From NCBI GenBank assembly GCA_016098155.1, contig JAAAJB010000099.1:4353-68352 (forward strand): 64,000 nt of DNA, read 5' to 3'. The notes below the pieces were generated by a model that was given only the letters and a program-made list of their open reading frames with translations, made no database searches and was not told the DNA's origin. The position numbers and the translations under genes were made by a program. The DNA comes from Actinomortierella ambigua (taxonomy: Eukaryota; Mortierellomycota; Mortierellomycetes; Mortierellales; Mortierellaceae). The first letter of the stretch is position 1. Every line of letters starts with the position of its first letter. Of the stretch, positions 36,701-48,196 are shown one piece after another.

Positions 36701-37620
36701 CGCCACTATCGCCTACGCCACTACCACCGCTTCCTCCGACACTGCCATGATCGTCTGCAGTATCTGCCTCCTCCCCAGGGCAGTCTGAGCCTTCATCATC
36801 GCTGTCGCTGATGTGAACGATTGTTTTCATGTACTTGGGTATATGGAAAGTTGTTAGGGTGGATGGGGCGGAAGTGAGAGGAGTCAAAGGTGAAGATGCA
36901 GAGAGGAAAGGGTTGGCCATGACGTCTTTGGTACGACTGGCTTGGGTGGTATTAATGATGGTAGACACGGAGGATTGTGCAGGTGGGCAAGTATCAAGAG
37001 GGATCGCTGCACTAGAATCAGAGGGAGAGTCAGAGATGGAGGCATGGGAGGGACAACAAGAGGGTACATGGTCTGCACCTGTAGTAGAACGAAGAGTAGC
37101 CTCGTCAGCCAGGGTTCGAGTGGTAGCAGTGGAAGCAGTGGTAGGTAGGGCTGTGTGGACAGTAGAATGAAAAGTCAATATTGTAAAATGTGGTGGTGGG
37201 TGGAGGGAGGACAAGGAAAGGGGGTGGGACCATGGTCAAACGAACATCGACGCCACCAATGTGATGATGCTGATCTCATAGCCACAAAGTACCTTGGGTG
37301 GTGGACAAAAGTGACCCATCCGGACAACTGTTCTCTTGCTGCTGCTGTTGCTGCTGCCGCCGCAAAGGTTCGGCATGTGCATCTGTAAAAGTCACTGCTG
37401 CGCCCTGTTCAGCTCGTTCCTTGCCCAACATAGCTAGGTTCCTGGCCACTTCGGAAGCTCTGTTGGGACTGGCCGTCTGCATCTGCAGAATGGCTGCATG
37501 GGGCCTCAATGGGGATGGAGACTCGACAGTGAACAACGTCTTTGGCGAGGAGGCAGCTGGCTGGGATGGCCGAAAGTTGAGTTTTGTCTGGATAGACTGT
37601 GTCTTCTTCTTGGGAGGCAT
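33735..37620 (-). CDS. PIF1: PIF1-family DNA helicase with long disordered N-terminus (1210 aa)
   Basis: Exons (minus) 37620..37293, 37150..34564 and 34452..33735; joins G|CC and TT|G keep frame. PIF1 helicases are 5'-3' SF1B helicases that act at G-quadruplexes, telomeres, Okazaki fragments and mitochondrial DNA. The helicase domain covers about residues 735-1200. Walker A is [11 protein letters not shown] (about 760-770), Walker [20 protein letters not shown] (about 850), motif [16 protein letters not shown] (about 887) and motif [17 protein letters not shown] near the end. Residues 1-730 are mostly disordered and Ser/Thr/Pro-rich, with a Gln run near 90. The first residues include [13 protein letters not shown], resembling N-terminal PCNA-interaction motifs, but not a perfect match. 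No clear mitochondrial presequence is seen. It is divergent from DNAJC11 by 668 nt. Confidence 0.95.
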
Positions 37621-38288
37621 GTTTCATGCAATTTATAATTCGTGACCGGTGGAAACAAAAAAAAGGGACTCGATGAGAAGGTAGAAGCAGAAGGGAACAC
37701 ACAAGAAGTAGACACTCAAGGTGGTTTCTTTGTTGTGTTGATTGTCTGAATGCGTCAACGACAATGGGAGGAGTAGCTTCGAATGCCCTTCTTTAAATCA
37801 AGAAGACTGATTGTTTCGCGTTCGGTTTGCTTTGGGCCCTGAGGCCAAATTGGGCAAAAGACAGTCCAACATCCCTCTGGGATCGCATCACACAGCAGCA
37901 GCAGCAGCAGCAGCAAGCAGGCTAATACGACAAAGTCGCACTGCTGGGGCCAACAAGCAGGTTTCTGCTTCGATGCTGAAAGGATACGTGAGCTGTACCC
38001 CAAGATCCTTTCTTCTGCCACGTCGGATGGCTTGCTGCCTCTGGCCATAGACGAAGACGAGGAATGGAGCTGGAAGAGGGAGGGGGCTATTGAATTATAT
38101 TAGTAGGGGAGGATATGAATTTTGCCATTTTTGGATTGGAGGGAACATGGCCAGCGGAGGGTGGGTTTGCCAGTCCCGAGAAAAGAACTCCCGGCATCCT
38201 CGTTGTAAATCACCACGAATCGATTTGCATGTGAGCAGGTTCTCACTCCCCTTTAACAGACTCATCGCTAGCATCCCTCTTTTCCATC
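37621..38288. promoter_or_regulatory. Divergent promoter region, PIF1 / DNAJC11
   Basis: A 668-nt region between two outward-facing start codons. It must contain both promoters. A CAG array (about 37893-37915) lies in the middle. No convincing TATA box was assigned on either strand. Confidence 0.55.
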
Positions 38289-41127
38289 ATGGACCCATAC
38301 GAGAACACATCCCTGCCCGAGGATGTCCCTGACTCTCGGTCCGACAGCCTCGATGTCGATTCCCTCGATCCGCCGACCACCGATTACTATGCGGTCCTGA
38401 ATATCCCCAAGACGGTATGCCTAACGCTGTAGAGCAAATCCTGACAGCATGGCCCATTTCTCTGAAGAGAAGGAGTACGAAGACCCCTCTCCACAGTCGT
38501 GTTCACACCGTGTATACACTTACTTATTCGATCGATTATAGGCGTCGGATGAAAGCATCAGGGATTCCTACAAGCGTCTTAGCAGGATCTTCCACCCAGA
38601 CAAGCACAGCGACCCAGCATTGAAGGAGGCAGCAGAGACAAAGTTCCATATCATCAACAAAGCCTTTGAAGGTAAACTCATGCAACACTCGTTTCCTCTA
38701 TCCGACTGGCCATGTCTGGTCCTACCTGAGGAGTATGTGGGAGTGTGTTAAGGAACAATGGATTCACTGATGGTTTTTAATCTATCTTTTTAATATTCCA
38801 CCCGTTAGTCTTGAGCGACCCTCAAACCCGTGCCATTTATGATACCTTTGGCGAGGAAGGACTGAAGACAAAATGGGAAGTCGGTCAGAAGCTCAAGACA
38901 CCTGAGGAGGTATGTCAAGTCGCCACCCGTAGATGACCTTTTGTTTTGTTTTGTTTTGTCAAAAGAATCGCGTTGTTGACAATTTTTTGATTTTTTATTT
39001 TCTCTTTGGACACATATAGTTGCGCGCCGAATATGCACGCCTCGCAAGGGAGCAACGTGAACAGGAGTTGGAGAGCCTAGTGCGCTCCAGGAACGACATC
39101 ACAATGCAGCTGGACATGAGCCGCGTCTTCAACAATCGCGAAGCTCCGTCGCCTTTCGCTGGCACTCACTTTGGCAAGAAGCAGAAGACGAGCGTCTTGG
39201 ATGCTCTTGCTCGAACAGAGGTCGTCCAGCTCTACATGAAGAACTCGTTCGAGGTACGTCTAGGGATTGACATGAGTGGTTTGCGGGACTTGTCAGATAA
39301 TTTTTTTCCTGTTCTGGGTCTAATATGTAGCTGTCGACCCTTGAAACTCGTCTTCGTCTTTAGACCCAATTGTCCACAGGAACACAGCTGATCGTTGGAG
39401 GGCAAATGAGTTCACGATCTGGCATGGGCGGTGGAAACATTGTTGGTACCCTTCGCCACACATTTAACCAGAACCTGCAAATCGAGGTAAGAATAAAAAA
39501 AGACATCCGCGTCATTCGACCATGGTGCAGACGAAACTCAGGATACCCGATAGATCACGGATGAATTGTTTACTCATCATGGCTCATCCTCTCTGTGGTC
39601 CATCTCTCTCTCTCTCTCCTATACCCTTTAACAATATGGAAAAAAACAATAGATGGGCTCGTCGCTCCTGCGACCACGCGTTGGCGTGCTCAAGGGCACC
39701 TACTCGATCGACCCAATGACCTTTGTGACAGGCACGGCTCAGGTACGCCATTTTGGTGGGCCACCACCACTGGTGATGACGTTTGGTCGCCGGATAACCA
39801 AGGGTGCTACCGGCTACATGACGTACCGTACCGGTGAATGGGCTCTGGGATCATGGGGCCCCGCCTTTGAGTACCGACGTGACTTTTCGTCGATGGCGCT
39901 GGGCGTCAGCGGCGATAGCGAGGGACAAAGTTATCAGGCCGAAATGCAGATGGGAATCATGCAGTCGCACCTATCACTGGACCGCACATGGACCTTGGCA
40001 GATGATAGCGCCACGCGGATCCGTCTCGGCGGCAATCTGTCGACTACTGGTGGCATCAATGCTCACCTGGGCGCGGACCGCAAGGTCACCGAGCACACCA
40101 AGGTTGGACTGTCGGTCGAAGTTGGTTTGGCCGGCGGTGTTAGTGTGAGTGTGAAGGTTAAGCGATTGGGTCAGTCGGTGACGGTGCCGATTGTGTTGTC
40201 GCACGACTTCCACCCCAAGCTAGCCTTTTGGGCAGTCGTTGCCCCAGCGTGTGCGGCGACGGCGCTTGAGCTGGGATATATCCGACCAAAGCGTAGACGT
40301 GAACGTGCCGAAAAGGTGACGGAGCTGCGTCGGGTCCATGCTGACTTTATTGCGAATCAGCGAAAGGAGGCCGAGGAGGCCATTGCTCTCCTGCGCGATT
40401 CGACGGCGCGCAAGACCAAGACAGAGCAGGACAAGGATGGATTGGTGATCATTGAAGCCATTTACGGAAACCTGGACGCGGACGTCGCACTCTGTCTCAT
40501 CACCGACGTGACGATCCCGGTCCAGGCACTTGTCCACAACTCGCAGTTGTCGATGCCCGGTGGCCATTCAAAGGTAAAGTTCTTTGGTTTTGAAGACAGG
40601 CGTGACATCATACACGATTCTTATGAGCAACTTTGTAGCCAATATCCGTAAAGCTGCAGGTGTACTGGGAACGGGGATGCATGACAGAGAGAGAGAGTGA
40701 GAGAGAGAGAGCAGCGATCTCTAACCACTGTTGCTCTCATACATATCTGGGCCGAGAATAGACGCACATTATGGGATTCCATGACCCATGCCTTGGAGAG
40801 AAAAAGAAGCTCAAGATCCGGTACATGTTTAAGAGGAGACTGCACGAAGTCATTGTCGCTGATACGGCCTCGGTTATTGCCCCCATTCGATGTAAGTCTT
40901 TGACTCCCCCCCCCCTCTCATTCCTCAATAGGACCAGCTTGATGTCTCTCTCTATTGATCCTCCATGCCCATGGGTCTCCACAACCCACGTTGTTTCCTT
41001 GGGATGGGCTGCGTGGGAACGAGGGAATTGAACCTAAAGCCTCGAAGGTGCTTGTATCTTTTTTCTAATCTTGTTGTTAAAAATGTCGTTTCTCCCCTTT
41101 CGCCCTTTAGCTCACCTCTTGCCTTAA
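38289..41127 (+). CDS. DNAJC11-type mitochondrial J-domain protein (593 aa)
   Basis: Eight exons: 38289..38414, 38542..38671, 38809..38909, 39020..39253, 39364..39486, 39653..40573, 40762..40891 and 41111..41127. All phases agree. DNAJC11 associates with the MICOS/SAM complexes at the mitochondrial membranes and supports cristae structure in animals. The J domain is near residues 33-105, with [10 protein letters not shown], the HPD motif at about 60-62 and [16 protein letters not shown]. The middle part is the beta-rich region of the family (e.g. [18 protein letters not shown]). The C-terminal DUF3395 domain ends with [14 protein letters not shown] and then [19 protein letters not shown]. The last exon encodes only the final residues SHLLP. 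Length fits human DNAJC11 (559 aa). The family is poorly studied in fungi. Confidence 0.9.
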
Positions 41128-42029
41128 GATGAAGAAACAAGGTTCAGTTTCGACTGACCGAACCTCAGTCTGGGGCACCGGGAAAAAAAAAATAGAATCT
41201 CGGTGGTCGTCCTCTACGTACAGCAAAGGGTCCACACGACCAATCGATAAGAAAGGTCGATCGATTCCTCTCTGTTCTCATCTTCTTTCCTACCTCTCTT
41301 GATGAACCCATGCACACACACCTGACCAAAGAAAAAAAAAATCAAAGTACATGTAATCCATAGAGATCCATCGTTTTCTTTCTCGCAACGTACTAAAATG
41401 ACCTCATCTAATGCCTGTCAACTTGTATTGAAGTTTTTTCGCAAGTCAACGTCCCCCTCTCACAAAAGGTGGACACGCTTTTTTTGTGTATGTGTGTGTA
41501 CGACCGTCCTGGACAGAAAATGTGGAGATGAAAGGCGTCAGTGAGGCATTTTCCTGAACTTACCGGCAATTCTGTTTTCATTTCACTACCCTCTCTCTCC
41601 TTTCCCCCTCTCCCCTTCCCTCCCGTCCGTTTTCCCCGGGAAATAAGAGCGTGGCGTCTGTGCACCCAATCTATCCATTCATCAGTGGCAACCGCTTTCC
41701 TTTACTTGCACAATCTGTCTTTTCTCGTAAACAGCTGTTACCACAGTACTGTACTTGTACACGGAGAGTCGAGTTTTCTTTTTCGACCACACATATTCTT
41801 TGGTCGTTATATTTTTTTTGGGTTACAAAAATTAGAAGCTTTCTAGATAGATACAAAATGGATGGGTGGGAGGGGGTGTAGAGGAAAACAAACCGATCTA
41901 AGTGTGGGTAGATATCTCAAGCCAATTTACCTCACAAAAATGAGAGGGGAGGGGGGAAAGGGGAGAGAGAATACTACAACCACAGCTAATTTCGACTTTT
42001 TTTTTTTTATCCTGGGGCAAGTTATGAGT
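41128..42029. other. Convergent intergenic region (DNAJC11 / EF-hand gene)
   Basis: A 902-nt gap between convergent stop codons with no recognisable gene. It contains a short imperfect inverted repeat (41141-41164) soon after the DNAJC11 stop. The stretch before 42029 is T-rich on the plus strand. The longest open frames are about 100 codons and look random. Confidence 0.6.
41141..41164 (+). repeat. Short hairpin-forming inverted repeat in the DNAJC11 3' UTR
   Basis: GGTTCAGT and ACCGAACC flank an 8-nt loop; seven of eight positions pair. It lies 14 nt after the DNAJC11 stop codon. It could be an RNA structure or chance. Confidence 0.4.
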
Positions 42030-43147
42030 TTAGACGACAAACTCGCCACGGAGCTTCTTCTCGGAGCGCTGCATGATCTTCAAGAACTCCTCGAGGGTGA
42101 CACGGCCATCGCCAGAAACATCGGCCTCGTGGATCAGCTCATCAATGTCGTGCTCGGACAGGGACGAGTTGCCAAACTTCTGGAGACCGGCCTTGATCTC
42201 GGCAGCCGACAGGTTGCCAGAGCCATCTGTGTTCATCTTCTCGAACAGCAGACCGTAAGCATCATCGGCAGAGTCGGCCTTGCCGAAAGCAGGGGCAACC
42301 AGGGCGTGGAAGGCCTTGTAGTCCAAGGGCTGCGAGGGGACCTTGATCTTGGCGGCAAGCGAGGCATCGCCCAATTGCTAGATAATCCACGAAACAAAAT
42401 GGTAAAATAAAGAAACGTGTTAGTCTTTGAACAAAAAAGAGCTGTAGAGGATGGAGAAGGTTTTTCCAACAAGCGAAAGCGATCATTCCCCCCTCCCCTC
42501 TCCCCCCATAACAAAATACAGGTCAGTCCTTGAGACAAGTTCAAGAACAGAGATCCAAGACAGTCCCCCCAAGAGTGAGATAGAAGAGAGGGAGGAAGGG
42601 TCAACAGCGTGAATACAGGACGAGGAGAGGGGAGAGAGATATCCTCATCTTGTAGGTGTGAATGGCGCCATAAAAATCCCTTATCTTCGAATTGGGTCGA
42701 CGAGGGGGGGGATGTTTGTCCACAGCACACCACACACACACAAACATTAGGTTCCTTGGTAAGTTTGACGAGTTGAAGGGAAAGGGAGAGGGAGAGAACC
42801 CCGAGGAAAGAGAATACTGCTTAACGGTCGTTGATCCGCTCAGGGGGGGTGGATCGGCGATAGATTTTCAGAGGAATGTGATAGCACTGAGCCACCACCC
42901 ACCACTACCACTACCACTCCTCAGAAGGAGGGAAGAGGGAAGAGGCTTTTCCTCCTCTCTTGCCTCACAGAAAACAAGTAGATGGAGGTCCGATGAGTCA
43001 AACAACGTAGGGTGAATGGAGGGGGAGGGGGGGAAAGAGGAAGTAAACACTTGCGTTAATGAAGCTCTGGAAGGCCTGAGGCTGGATGGTACCCGAGTTG
43101 GTGGGGTCGAAAAGAGCGAAAGCCTCCTTGATTTCAATGTCAGACAT
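42030..43147 (-). CDS. Small EF-hand calcium-binding protein, calmodulin family (146 aa)
   Basis: Exons (minus) 43147..43055 and 42377..42030. It starts MSDIEIKEAFALFDPTNSG and has the four-EF-hand layout and length of the calmodulin/troponin C/light-chain group. Loop 1 (DPTNSGTIQPQA) lacks the acidic residue at position 12 and is probably inactive. The second hand is degenerate. Loop 3 begins with Asn (NTDGSGNLSAAE) and loop 4 is canonical (DVSGDGRVTLEE). Only the C-terminal half is therefore likely to bind calcium. It is not calmodulin itself, being too diverged. The best donor for the 677-nt intron is GC (AAC|GCAAGT). A GT donor 6 nt further (GTTTAC) would add two residues. The exact partner is unknown; a light-chain-like role is possible. 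Confidence 0.85.
42378..43054 (-). other. Probable GC-AG intron in the EF-hand gene (677 nt)
   Basis: The donor GCAAGT (43054-43049 on minus) matches the donor consensus at every position except the second base. The acceptor TATCTAG precedes 42377. Frame is kept, giving INQLGDAS. The alternative GT donor GTTTAC is weaker and gives INASQLGDAS. Confidence 0.5.
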
Positions 43148-43403
43148 GGTGGAATGAATGTGTGTGTGATGAGGATGTGGGTTGAGTGTTTTGAGAGAAA
43201 AGAAGAAAAGAAAAAAAATGAAGCAGCCAGAGTTTTGAGTCTCCTCCCAAACAGCCTGTGGATCCCAGGTCGAGGTCCATTAAATCAATACAGAGAGAAA
43301 AACATTTATTTCCAGTCCCAGATCGCGTCCGAGAGGCACTCCTCATTGGTGGGGGTTCCCCACGTTTACCCCATCGGAGAGTGAAGAACAAGGCGTATCC
43401 CTT

Positions 43404-45089
43404 TCAAGATATAAACACCTTCTTGATCTGCGAGATATCGTACACAGCCCCAGTACGAGGACACGTCGCCTTGCCGTTGTTCATACTGGCCATCTCCATC
43501 AGTGCATTGTACGAGTAGACATATCCATTGGGCAGCACCATTGGCAAATTGTCCTCGTTCATAATCTGCCCGCTGATCCGGCACACAATCGTCGAATTGA
43601 GGTGATGGCTCAGGGGCAAATCCGTCGCCAGCGCTCCCAGCGTCTCGCCGTCGCAGACAGGGCAATTGACATTGCGGTGTTCGTCGATGTAGCACATCGG
43701 TGTCTTTAACGCCGAGAGCCCCGCCTGCAGTGTGACATTCAGGATCGGCTCTGGTGTAAAGCATTGGAGGGCAAAATTGTCGGCCCTGAACCGAGCAATC
43801 AGCTTCTTCCACCGTGATGCATCATACAAGCCCTACAGGAAAACAAGGAAAGTTTTACCGACCGCACACTGTTATTTCATGAAGGAAAACACGCACATAC
43901 ACACACACACGCCCTTTTTGTTTCTCCGTGTTCATAGCAGCTGTCAAAACAGTACCTTGTATGGCTGACAATTGGTGGAAGGGGGAAAGGCAAGCAAGCC
44001 CATCACCTTCTTGATTTCACGCATATGAGTCTCCTGCCAGACAATGAGGTGTTTCCTGGCATAGGCAATGGCCTCTTGTGTCTGCCGCTTGCGGACGAGC
44101 TCGATAAACTCTTGCTCTCGAAGACTAAACTCAAGAGTGCTCTTAATCTTTTTGAGATTGGACTTGTTTTCATGACACCACTGCAGGCACTCAGTGCAGC
44201 TAAACCTTTGCAGTGCCTGCTCGACTTTCCTCGACTGGACAAAGAGTTCGATATCGACCATTTCCTACAAATATTTTAAGATCCAACAGAGAAAACAGCA
44301 AGATTCCTGTGTCAATCGGTTGTTGAGAATGCCTCTTTAAGCCTCGTCTTTGTCTCAAGCGCTTTTTTTTTTTTTTTTGGGACTGAGTACCTCAATACCC
44401 TCACTCTTGGCCAAGAGTGCAGCAGTCTCTCTGAAACCTTCACGAAGCATGTAGTCTACAAGGATCCGATTGAGGCGCACTCGACTCCATCGACCAAAGC
44501 CATCAGAATCGAGGGTTGGGATGGTTGTAAACTCTTGAAGATGCTGCAGCCGGACCTTTGTCCTTTGTGAATAGAGCGATTCCTCAGCCCGTGTGTCCTT
44601 GAGCTAAGGTAAAGAAATTGTCGGAAGGAGATGAGATGAGTAAAAGGTGTTGCACAGAAAGAATGAATAAAAGAAAAAAAACGTCAAATTGGGGTGATGC
44701 TTTTACCCTGCGTTTCAGGTTGCTTAGACGATGGACAATGGCCTCAAGCGCCTTTTCAACTTCAGCCGGATTCATGTCACCCTGTTGCGACTTTTTGGAG
44801 ATATCGGACACCGTGTTCGTGAGCGTCGAGATCTCCTTCTCAATGTGTTTCTGCGAGACCTTGAGCGAGCTCTTAAACTTCTCTAGCGGGATCTATTGAG
44901 AATAGGAGATGTTCACGCTTAAGATAAAGGTTTTCGGTGTCTCCAGCCGTATGTATACAGAAAGTGTACGCGGTCAGCATTCAGCATTCACCGAGTGAAT
45001 GCATGTGTGAGCAAGTGTTGGGTGACGCATACCTTGACAAAAGGATGCTCCAGCTGGAGGAGCTGGTCGTGGTTGGTTATCTTGTTCAT
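43404..45089 (-). CDS. FYV10: FYV10/MAEA (Gid9) subunit of the CTLH/GID E3 ubiquitin ligase (397 aa)
   Basis: Exons (minus) 45089..45033, 44892..44707, 44603..44391, 44264..43956 and 43832..43404, all phase 0. Length nearly equals human MAEA (396 aa). With RMD5, this RING-like protein forms the catalytic core of the GID/CTLH ligase, which in yeast degrades gluconeogenic enzymes on glucose addition. A coiled-coil-like N-terminus (about 20-81) is followed by LisH near 107-140 (RLNRILVDYMLREGF), then CTLH/CRA. The C-terminal CRA/RING-like part contains FTPEPILNVTLQAGLSALKTP, CPVCDGETLGALATDLPLSHH and LPNGYVYSYNALMEM, and ends CPRTGAVYDISQIKKVFIS. The degenerate RING (CPVC...H...C) resembles that of MAEA. 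The gene is divergent from AIP1 by 276 nt. Confidence 0.95.
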
Positions 45090-45365
45090 AGCAGTTGTCT
45101 GTGTCTGATAGCGGGCGATAGAGTGTGAGAGAGGCTTTGCGTATGTGCTTTATTTGAATGAGAGTGGACGCATGTAGAACCAGGGTTGGGGTAAAGGGAA
45201 CACGTTTGAGCTGGGCTAGGGAGACAGCTGCCCAGTGCATTGAAGAAGCAGTCACGGGTCGGCAACGAGCAGGGTCATGAACGCTCGACGTTGATGCCGA
45301 AGTCCCCTTCTTCATCATCAACACTCCCCTCCTCCTCTCCTCATTTATTTTTCCTGCAATTACCC
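45090..45365. promoter_or_regulatory. Divergent promoter region, FYV10 / AIP1
   Basis: Only 276 nt separate the two outward-facing start codons, so the promoters must overlap or share elements. No TATA box is evident. Confidence 0.55.
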
Positions 45366-48196
45366 ATGTCGGCCACCCGAAGTAAGCGGCCCACCTCTGC
45401 AGTAGTATTTCTTATTTCCTGTCCGTCTGCTCTCCTCCTCTGAGAATCCCCACCACTGACCAGTCTGTACCTGAACGTGTGGAATAGCTGCCATCTTTGC
45501 TGCTGCTCCTGGAGCAACACGCGGCCAGTCGTCGCGTATCGACGCTGACCCCAAGGGCGAGAACATTGTCTATACCAACGGAAAGACTGTTCACATCCGA
45601 AATATCCAGGTACCTAACCACACGCTTGACCAGCAAGTCAAGTACCTTTACCTGGTCGATCGACGTCATAAATCTTCCTTCCTCGGTATCGCCACCAACC
45701 ATTCTCATACCCTTGTCTACTCCTCCCATAGAACCCACTTCTTGCCAAGGAATACACCCAACACTCGTACAACGTAACCGTTGCCAAGTACGCCCCTTCA
45801 GGCTACTATATTGCCTCAGCTGGTATGTAGGATAGCTCGTTCCACCTCATGTGGCGGTGCTGTAATAATCTCTTGGCCAACTGACTTCTCACATGGAACC
45901 TATCAACTATGAACTTTGCGTGTTTCTTGGCATATTTTGTGGTTCTATAGATGAGCGAGGCAACGTTCGCATCTGGGACACTGTCGGCGATGACCAGGTC
46001 TTGAAGCTGGAGACTCAGGTATATCCTGCACTCTTGAACTTTTCGACGTCACATTCGATCGGCTACATTGCTCACAGCCCATTGCGATACTCACAGTCCA
46101 TATTGAACTTTTTTTAAGGCACTTGGCGGACGTATCAACGACCTTGCGTGGGATGGTGAGAGCAAGCGTATCATCGCCGTTGGTCAGGGCAAAGAAAAGT
46201 ATGACGTCGTTCTCTTGTGTAGTGTGGGAAAGATGCATGCTCTTCACCACAGGCGGTGCGACTGACTCCTTTCTCAACATTTCTTTGCGAGTAGATATGC
46301 CCACGCCTTCTTGGTAGACTCTGGATCGTCCTGTGGAGAGATTATGGGCCATTCCAAGATCGCCAACGCTGTCGCTATCCGCCAAACACGTCCCTTCCGT
46401 GCAGTGACTGGAGGCGACGATAACACGATGGTCTTCTCGACTGGAGTGCCGTTTAAGTTCGATAAGACCATCCATGACCATACTGGATTCGTTCAGGATA
46501 TCAAATACAGCAGCAATGACGACTTTTTCGCCTCTGTTGGCGCCGATGGCAAGGTATCGCACTCGAATATGCCCAAGTTTGGCTATAAGGACGTAATTTT
46601 GTGTGTCCGTCCAACACCGCTCACTTCTGACAATTCTTTCCACTTGCCTTCGTTCTAAACGATTACAGATCTTCTTGTACGATGGCAAGACGGGAGAAAA
46701 GATTAAGGAGATCTCAACAGGTGATCACGGCCACAAGGGTACCATCTACGGTCTTGCCTGGTCCCCTGACGGCAAACGTATCCTGACTTCATCAGGTGAT
46801 CAGACTTCCAAGATTTGGGATATTGAGACTTCAAGTGTCGTCAAGTAAGTGGTCGTTCTTTGGACCATATGAATGTTCATGAAGACATCTCTCAACGTCA
46901 ACCATATTGACACCCGTTTTTGATTTTTTTTCTTAGTACCTTTGACTTTGCATTGGCTGGCAACAACATCGACGGCCAGCAGGTTGGCAATGTCTGGAAG
47001 GGCGACCACTTGATCACTCTGTCCCTTTCAGGCGACCTTAACTACCTTGACCCCAGCACCAGCAAGACATCCCGCGTCGTAAAGGTAATGCATGCCCAAC
47101 TTGCCCGGCCACTTCTACTTCAAAGCCTGTCCTCTGAGAACCACCTGATCACTGATTGGAATTCCAAAAAAAAATGCCACGGCTGAACCATTAGGGTCAC
47201 CAAAAGGGCATTACTGCTCTGGCGGTCACCGACGACAGCAAGACATACTGGACCGGAAGCTACGATGGTCGCGTTTTTAGCTGGGACGCCGAGACTGGTG
47301 CTGGCGAGGATATCAAGAGTGCTACGCATACGAACCAGGTGATCCAGCTTGCCACTAGCGGTGACCGTGTTGTTTCTGCCGCCATGGATGATACGATCAA
47401 GATCACTCCTAAAGCGTCGCCCGAGGCGGCCGTGGCAGTCTCTCTTGGTACGCAGCCCAAGGGTGTCTCGGTCAGCGAGGATCAGACGGTCGTTGTAGTG
47501 TCGGAAAATGAGGCGCAGGTGATCCAAGGTGGTAAGAAAGTGGATTCGCTCACTCTCCGGTACACTGCGACTGCAATTGCAATCAACCCTCAGGGGTCGA
47601 CTGTTGCCATTGGTAGCCAGGTAATGATAGCAGTTCTATTGTCCTACTTTACTTGGTTGGCTTTCGTTGTGGATAGAAAATTGTCGTCACTTGCAGGATA
47701 GGGGGATAGGGGTGTGGCTGTCATCTCACCCAACTTTGTTTCTTTTTATACATATACTACATAATCACAGGATGCCAAGGTGTATGTCATGCATCTGGAG
47801 GGTACCAAGCTGAAGGCGGTACACACGCTGAGCAACAACAAGGGTGCCATCACTGCGCTGGCCTTCAGCCCTGACAGCACTCTGCTAGCTGCCGGCGACA
47901 GTGCGGGCAAGATCTATGTGTACGACGTAGCAAGTGGAGAGGTGAAGGTTGATCGATGGGTGTTCCACACTGCGCGTGTGAATGCGATTGCATGGTCGCC
48001 CAATGGCAAGTATGCCGTGAGTGCATCGCTGGATACGAATATCTATGTGTGGAGCGTGGCTGCGCCGATGAAGAAGGTGTCGATCCGCAACGCGCATGCG
48101 ATGAGTGTAACTGGAGTTGCTTTCCGCGACGACGAGACAGTGGTCTCGGCAGGTTCGGATGCCAGCATCAAGACCTGGAAGATCTCCCACCACTAG
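45366..48196 (+). CDS. AIP1: Actin-interacting protein 1, WD40 protein (603 aa)
   Basis: Ten exons: 45366..45381, 45488..45609, 45732..45822, 45951..46018, 46119..46198, 46295..46553, 46669..46844, 46937..47084, 47195..47620 and 47771..48196. All phases agree. AIP1 (WDR1) binds cofilin-decorated actin filaments, speeding severing and capping barbed ends at cortical patches. The length matches the family (yeast 615, human 606). Two seven-bladed beta-propellers are expected. Visible blocks include [86 protein letters not shown] and [18 protein letters not shown]. It ends with [10 protein letters not shown]. The first exon encodes only MSATR plus one base. The 10-exon structure is the most fragmented in the window. 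Confidence 0.96.

Noticed and set aside
40633..40700. Alternative exon in DNAJC11 starting CCAATATCC after 40638
   Set aside because: It reads into a GA-repeat and a stop. The acceptor at 40760-40761 instead gives the expected GFHDPC motif of the family.
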